A stretch of DNA of 34,859 bases from Planctomycetia bacterium (GTDB lineage Bacteria; Planctomycetota; UBA8108; SXIK01). A model generated the notes under the pieces. The model saw only the letters and a program-made list of their open reading frames with translations, did not search any database and was not told the DNA's origin. The DNA lies in NCBI GenBank assembly GCA_005772855.1, contig SXIK01000093.1, positions 1 to 34,859 on the forward strand, read 5' to 3'. A program made the position numbers and the translations under genes. Numbering within the stretch: position 1 is the stretch's first letter; every line of letters begins with the position of its first letter. Below are positions 31,701 to 34,859 of the stretch, one piece after another.

Positions 31701-34111
31701 TGCGACTTTACCAGAGGGTCCTGCGGGCTGGCACGCTCGTGCGTCCCAGCGATCAGGCCGTGGCTCACAACAACTTGAGCGAGGCGTATCTCTCCCTGGC
31801 TCGTCTCCCCAAGGCAGCCGCCCATGCGTTTCACGCATACCGGATTTCTCGCAGGATTGGGAACCGGTTTCTGCTGGGATTGTCCCTCAGATCCCGCGGC
31901 CTGGTTCGCCTCTCCCTCGGCCAACCGGACCAGGCACGAGCGGACCTCGGACGCTCCCTCACCCTCGCAAGGAAGGAAGGCGATGCGAGGGCGCAAGCCG
32001 AGGCGCTGCACTACCTGGGCCTGCTGGAGGCTCAGGCGAGAAATGTACGCGAGGCTTTTCGGGCCCTCCGGGCGTCTCGGACTTGCGCTCGTGAGGCACG
32101 TGACACAGCGAGACTCGCAGGGGTTCAAGCGGCGTTGATCGCCCTCCTCGCCTCCTGCGGTCGCCAGGAGACGGCTCGAAGGCTTCTGGAGCGGCGGGCA
32201 CTCCAGCAGCAGGGAACTCGTCGTTGGGAGCTTTCGACGAGTGTCCTCCATCTTGCCTTGCGAAACGAGTCGCCAGATAATCTGAAGCAGGCGGTTCTTC
32301 TATGCCGGAAGGGTCTCCGTTCCGCTCAGGCATGGGAGGCGCTTTGCGCCTTGACCTGGCTTCTGGACCAGCCAAGGATATCGTCCCGTGAGTCGACAAA
32401 TGTCCGACTTGAGCTCGAAGCGCTTTCTTCTCGAATGGCTCGCGGTCTGAGCCCGCGCCACCGAAGACGGCTGGAGAAGTTTTGGCTCAGGGCGCCGGTG
32501 CGCCGGAACAGAGGTCCCGACATGACCGACCTGCCAACTCAACGAACACCCTGGGCCCTTGTGCTCGAATCCGTCGACTCCCCCGAGGTACTCCTCGAGT
32601 CGACGCTGGACGCTGTCATGGCTGCCCTGGGAGCTCGAGCTGCGTGCATTTTTCTTGATCCCGACATTGACGAGACGCTGGCCATCGTCAGGCCCCCAGA
32701 CGACTCTTTCGCCGAGCAGGCTTCTCCGGGCGAGGCAGTCGCTCACGCTCGGGGCTCCGTGGACTTCGTGATTTCTCCCCCCTTTCTCGTTCAACGGATA
32801 CCTCATCCTCGAGCGGTCCGGGTGCTTCGGCTGGAATTCTCATCCTCCAACGCACTCGTTGAGGCTGCGGACTCGCTGCACAGCAAGCTCTCACCCTGGA
32901 TGACTGCCCTGGCGCTGGGCCTCAGATTGGTTGAGAAGGCGCGTGAAACTGAGAGCGCCAAGGGGCGCTATGAGCAGGCAAGAATTGAGGTGCACAAACT
33001 AAGCGCGCTGGTGGCACGAGATCGGCAAGAGCTCGATACTGCGCCCATCACCCGCGCGTCGGAGGTGAAGGACTCGAGCCCGGGCAGTGAAAGGCCGGGC
33101 CCCTTTGGACATGGGAGGCGACGGATCGCGGTGGCTGCTTCACCGGCGATCAAGGCCATCCTGGAACGGCTCCCCAGAATCGCGGGCACAGACATTCCAG
33201 TGTTGCTCCTCGGCGAAAGTGGCGTTGGGAAGGATTGGGTAGCGCGGAAAATCCACGAGCTCAGTCCTCGCAAATCAAGACCCTTCCTTTCGGGGATCTG
33301 CGACATTGCGGAGTCCCTGATGGAGGCCGAGCTCTTTGGATATGTTGAAGGAGCCTTTACGGGCGCCACCTCCTATCGTCAGGGTATCTTCGAGCGAGTC
33401 AGCGGTGGCACAATTCACCTGGATGAGGTGAGCGAGTTGTCCCCCACGCTTCAGGCTCGGCTGCTTCGAGTGCTGGAGCAGAAAGAGGTCAGACCGCTGG
33501 GAGGTTCGACAATGGTACCCGTCGATTTCAGGCTCGTCTCGACCAGCTCAAGGGACCTCGAGGCTCTCCGCAGGGACAGTAACTTCCGGGGCGACTTCCT
33601 CTATCGACTCCAGGGTGAGGTCATCGAGATCCCACCGCTTCGGAAGCGGCCCGAGGACATCCCCCTTTTGGTGAACGAGATTCTAAAAGAGCACTCAAGG
33701 CTGACGGGTGGATCTCCCCCCTATGTGCACCCCGAGGCCATGAAGCGGCTCATCGAGTATCCATGGCCTGGGAATCTACGGGAGCTTGAAAACGAGATCT
33801 TGAGAATCCTGGTGGATCAACCTCTTGAAATCGTTCCCGAGATGCTGCTTCCAGGGCCGCTCTCGAAGAAGGGTGTTCCGGCCGAGGCTCCGAGCACAGG
33901 AACGTTGTCTTCGATGAAAGAAGCACGCGAGCTGTGGGAGCGTGACTTTCTTGCGCGAGCGCTACGGGACTCCGGGGGCAACGTCAGCCAAGCAGCCAGG
34001 ACACTCAAAATCACACGGCGACACCTGGGCACCCTTCTGGAGAAACACCACATTTCCAGGGCAGAGTTTCGCCCGGAAAAACCCCCGGAAAACGCCAATC
34101 CCTCCCTGTAG
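28703..34111 (+). CDS. Ser/Thr kinase-NTPase-TPR-GAF-sigma-54 activator fusion protein
   Basis: 1802 residues from ATG 28703; ATG 28772 is possible, and the frame is open to 28448. The protein kinase domain (about 35-290) has GRGGQANV, K62, HGDVKPAN (156-163, HGD in place of HRD) and DFG (183-185); the APE motif is not recognisable. An NTPase domain follows with Walker A GARCMGKT (336-343) and a Walker B-like VAVLLDNE (D413). Next are many TPR-like helices (about 670-1240), a GAF-like region (about 1283-1410), a short coiled coil, and a full sigma-54 AAA+ domain (about 1470-1710): GESGVGK (1504-1510), GAFTGA (1550-1555) and GGTIHLDEV. A Fis-type HTH ends it (about 1745-1785). It resembles kinase-STAND-TPR regulators joined to an enhancer-binding protein, and is likely cytoplasmic and signal-gated. 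Targets are unknown. Confidence 0.9.
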   Translation: MDQLPFHSPQPEQLAPGIRKQELMKPRLPQRYCVLGPLGRGGQANVWLALDRHHGDRLVAVKVLAKSVDSGSTSEDLSREFLIQAGLAHPNIVRANDFGLLEDESSAYIASEHVRGSNLLDWSLHLRGPEKWRSLLDVTAQALSVIHYLSLRGLEHGDVKPANILIENDDDGPASRPVVRLIDFGVARLKTLGKAPREEGGTRAYSRDRDRGGPQVDLHGLGLSLFQAATGQLPFAIGDEDSRQRWHASQEPARPMLLCPEVHPALDEIVAGLTDPRPLHQFSSAQEALEQLKSRVSRPQLPRHRSAEQTAFPCREKLLESLARRLEEGGLHGLVGARCMGKTRVLESLAALLQSRGWRTVIFRNTSDSRAFARMQELGNEPPASRQAAPKPPEDLFGLVSRLFELRVAVLLDNEAIQEDSDENNPELPRELLNELARRVGTSPKKSRRKSSGVLYLCAAESPRLLSEALRIPESAITVHCLEPLDRDSMAAALCEYFAVEAAPRDLVDLLERASRGMPARLNGALEAFRRKGVSTDFLGHLTWPGSLALGDLDELQGSSGALELSSALRGTLGLLLLAREPLRASDCATISGVEDSTLWQDRLEDLRWRGLARHLADDDGSRYLPTSLDRRTSPGELLAERELPLRRALDGFHEARRSSGQGLSGESRLAAALNQWALGETQRAARSTLAAWKRLGQLASPRPLLDLSAELLCAVQRENSSPGIPIRYHRMGWVLKMRRAKLLQRLGRHREALCELAPKPGTHIPPWFEEMRLYVSGESLERLGNLAEAISAKEKLKGLLGQGEPEVRHLARLREVAQLARLCFTAGRSEEGLAHLQKGREFLTRSEDPALAKEGPLVCQILTLFASVEAVHGGVEQAQLFLDRALQWARSSRREDLLLGPLNELGIAFGQKQRWQEGLAAFREIQRISEKRGERLTTLRAIFNQAIIYYRTHQLDLAESLFREARRLSDELGPHALAATIWLGFASILRERGRLVEALRLYQRVLRAGTLVRPSDQAVAHNNLSEAYLSLARLPKAAAHAFHAYRISRRIGNRFLLGLSLRSRGLVRLSLGQPDQARADLGRSLTLARKEGDARAQAEALHYLGLLEAQARNVREAFRALRASRTCAREARDTARLAGVQAALIALLASCGRQETARRLLERRALQQQGTRRWELSTSVLHLALRNESPDNLKQAVLLCRKGLRSAQAWEALCALTWLLDQPRISSRESTNVRLELEALSSRMARGLSPRHRRRLEKFWLRAPVRRNRGPDMTDLPTQRTPWALVLESVDSPEVLLESTLDAVMAALGARAACIFLDPDIDETLAIVRPPDDSFAEQASPGEAVAHARGSVDFVISPPFLVQRIPHPRAVRVLRLEFSSSNALVEAADSLHSKLSPWMTALALGLRLVEKARETESAKGRYEQARIEVHKLSALVARDRQELDTAPITRASEVKDSSPGSERPGPFGHGRRRIAVAASPAIKAILERLPRIAGTDIPVLLLGESGVGKDWVARKIHELSPRKSRPFLSGICDIAESLMEAELFGYVEGAFTGATSYRQGIFERVSGGTIHLDEVSELSPTLQARLLRVLEQKEVRPLGGSTMVPVDFRLVSTSSRDLEALRRDSNFRGDFLYRLQGEVIEIPPLRKRPEDIPLLVNEILKEHSRLTGGSPPYVHPEAMKRLIEYPWPGNLRELENEILRILVDQPLEIVPEMLLPGPLSKKGVPAEAPSTGTLSSMKEARELWERDFLARALRDSGGNVSQAARTLKITRRHLGTLLEKHHISRAEFRPEKPPENANPSL

Positions 34112-34632
34112 CGACACACGCATGAGGCTAGATTGCGGCAAGCGCGGTGGGGGTTCCATCACGACTCTTGCGTGTGGATGGAGCCAGAATGCAATCCGTC
34201 AAAGGCTCCCGAAAGATTTGCCGAAGGACTTCCTCAAAATCGTCGACCCAACCGGATCCCATGAGTAGCTGCTCGACTGCGGACAGGTATCCAAGACAGT
34301 CAATTCGTTTTTTCTCTCTCGCTTGCACCCCCTCAGAGGGCCAGTACATGGGTCAACGAATTCGAGGACTTCCTTCTTACTTAAAGAGCTTCTTCAAAGA
34401 GCGCGGATTAAACAGAGGTCCCATGGAGCAACCCGCGTACCGTCGACTTCTGAAAAAATCATTAAACATTCAACCATTTACCAAACAATGCGTTACGACT
34501 TGGCCAGGTCAAGCCTGGAAAACGCAAGGAGCATCGGAGCTTTACAAGTCCCCAAGAAAGAGAGAACTTCTGTTCCCACCCATGGCCTTACCTTGGTGGA
34601 GATCAACCCAGGGAACAAGACTTGATTGCCTC
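34112..34632. other. AT-richer non-coding tail after the kinase/activator gene
   Basis: About 520 bases visibly less GC-rich than the rest. A 73-codon frame on the minus strand (34128-34349) lacks a ribosome site and a recognisable domain, so I do not call it. A plus-strand frame from ATG 34348 stays open to the window end, but it runs into the repeat and also lacks known motifs. An ACACGCA/TGCGTGT pair near 34116/34170 has too long a loop for a terminator. Confidence 0.5.
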
Positions 34633-34859
34633 TACCTCGCGCGCCCACATGTGAGACATGCCGAATGGGCAGAGGAGGACCATCTCAAGTCTTCTGCTCG
34701 TTTCTGCTGGTGGCGGAGGCGGCCCCTCCCCCACGACGGCTCGCCTCCGAGCGGAGCGAGGGTGGAGCGAGGGTGGAGGCAACAACGACACGCGGCCCCT
34801 CCGGTCGCGCGCTGCGCGTGCGCCTCCGGGCCAGGCTCTCGGGAGCCGCCAGCTTCTCG
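34633..34859 (-). repeat. Dispersed repeat, copy B, truncated by the window end
   Basis: Inverted counterpart of 285-466. Relative to copy A it has a 46-base segment (34740-34785) in place of 3 bases. That segment contains a tandem 11-base duplication (GAGCGAGGGTG at 34754-34764 and 34765-34775) and a GCCTCC/GGAGGC dyad (34743-34748/34775-34780). The 43-base length difference is not a multiple of three, which argues against a conserved protein spanning the element. The repeat probably continues beyond the window. Confidence 0.9.

Noticed and set aside
34128-34349. A 73-codon minus-strand frame after the kinase/activator gene
   Set aside because: No ribosome binding site, no recognisable domain, and it lies in an unusual-composition intergenic stretch.

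Overview
This window is GC-rich bacterial DNA. The gene content points to a Gram-negative lineage of the Planctomycetota type, although Acidobacteriota or Myxococcota cannot be excluded. Evidence for this includes a multihaem cytochrome/TPR protein next to a CRTAC1-type FG-GAP protein, a short secreted dockerin protein, a YdjY-domain protein, and a kinase fused to a sigma-54 activator. There are no rRNA or tRNA genes, no CRISPR array and no recognisable transposase. Both ends of the window carry the same GC-rich, hairpin-rich repeat in inverted orientation. This would be expected if the window is a whole contig that ends in dispersed repeats.

Layout: (1) 1-489 is a non-coding array of hairpins containing one repeat copy, with a perfect TATAAT at its edge. 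(2) 490-5776 is a tightly overlapping + strand operon: a membrane cytochrome with five haem c motifs and a TPR tail, a CRTAC1/ASPIC-UnbV protein, and a small DcrB/PsbP-like secreted protein. (3) 6001-8895 is a large PDZ/S41 protease and 8993-10663 (-) a YdjY-domain coiled-coil protein. (4) 10813-13982 is a two-component pair, an NtrB-like kinase and an NtrC-like regulator with a GAFTSA loop. (5) 14126-16007 holds a KynB-like cyclase and a NodB-type deacetylase. (6) 16285-16935 (-) is a dockerin protein with paired cysteine hairpins, and 17245-19873 (-) a carboxypeptidase-regulatory-like protein whose 5' end looks frameshifted. (7) 20138-26084 is the rod-shape operon mreB-mreC-mreD-mrdA-rodA. 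(8) 28341-26062 (-) is a three-gene operon: an HldE-type nucleotidyltransferase, an RMD-like deoxysugar reductase and uppP. It converges on rodA with a 23-bp overlap. (9) 28703-34111 is one polypeptide joining a Ser/Thr kinase, an NTPase, TPRs, a GAF-like region and a complete sigma-54 activator. (10) 34112-34859 is a non-coding tail ending in the second repeat copy.

How the genes fit together: regions 7 and 8 form an envelope-building neighbourhood. MreBCD, PBP2 and RodA make lateral-wall peptidoglycan, UppP recycles its lipid carrier, and the sugar genes probably supply surface glycan precursors. Region 2 looks like an extracytoplasmic electron-transfer module of unknown substrate. Two separate sigma-54 activators imply sigma-54 control in this organism, but I found no convincing -24/-12 promoter in the window. 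The least explained items are the hairpin repeat, the combined b-type/c-type cytochrome architecture and the kinase/activator fusion.
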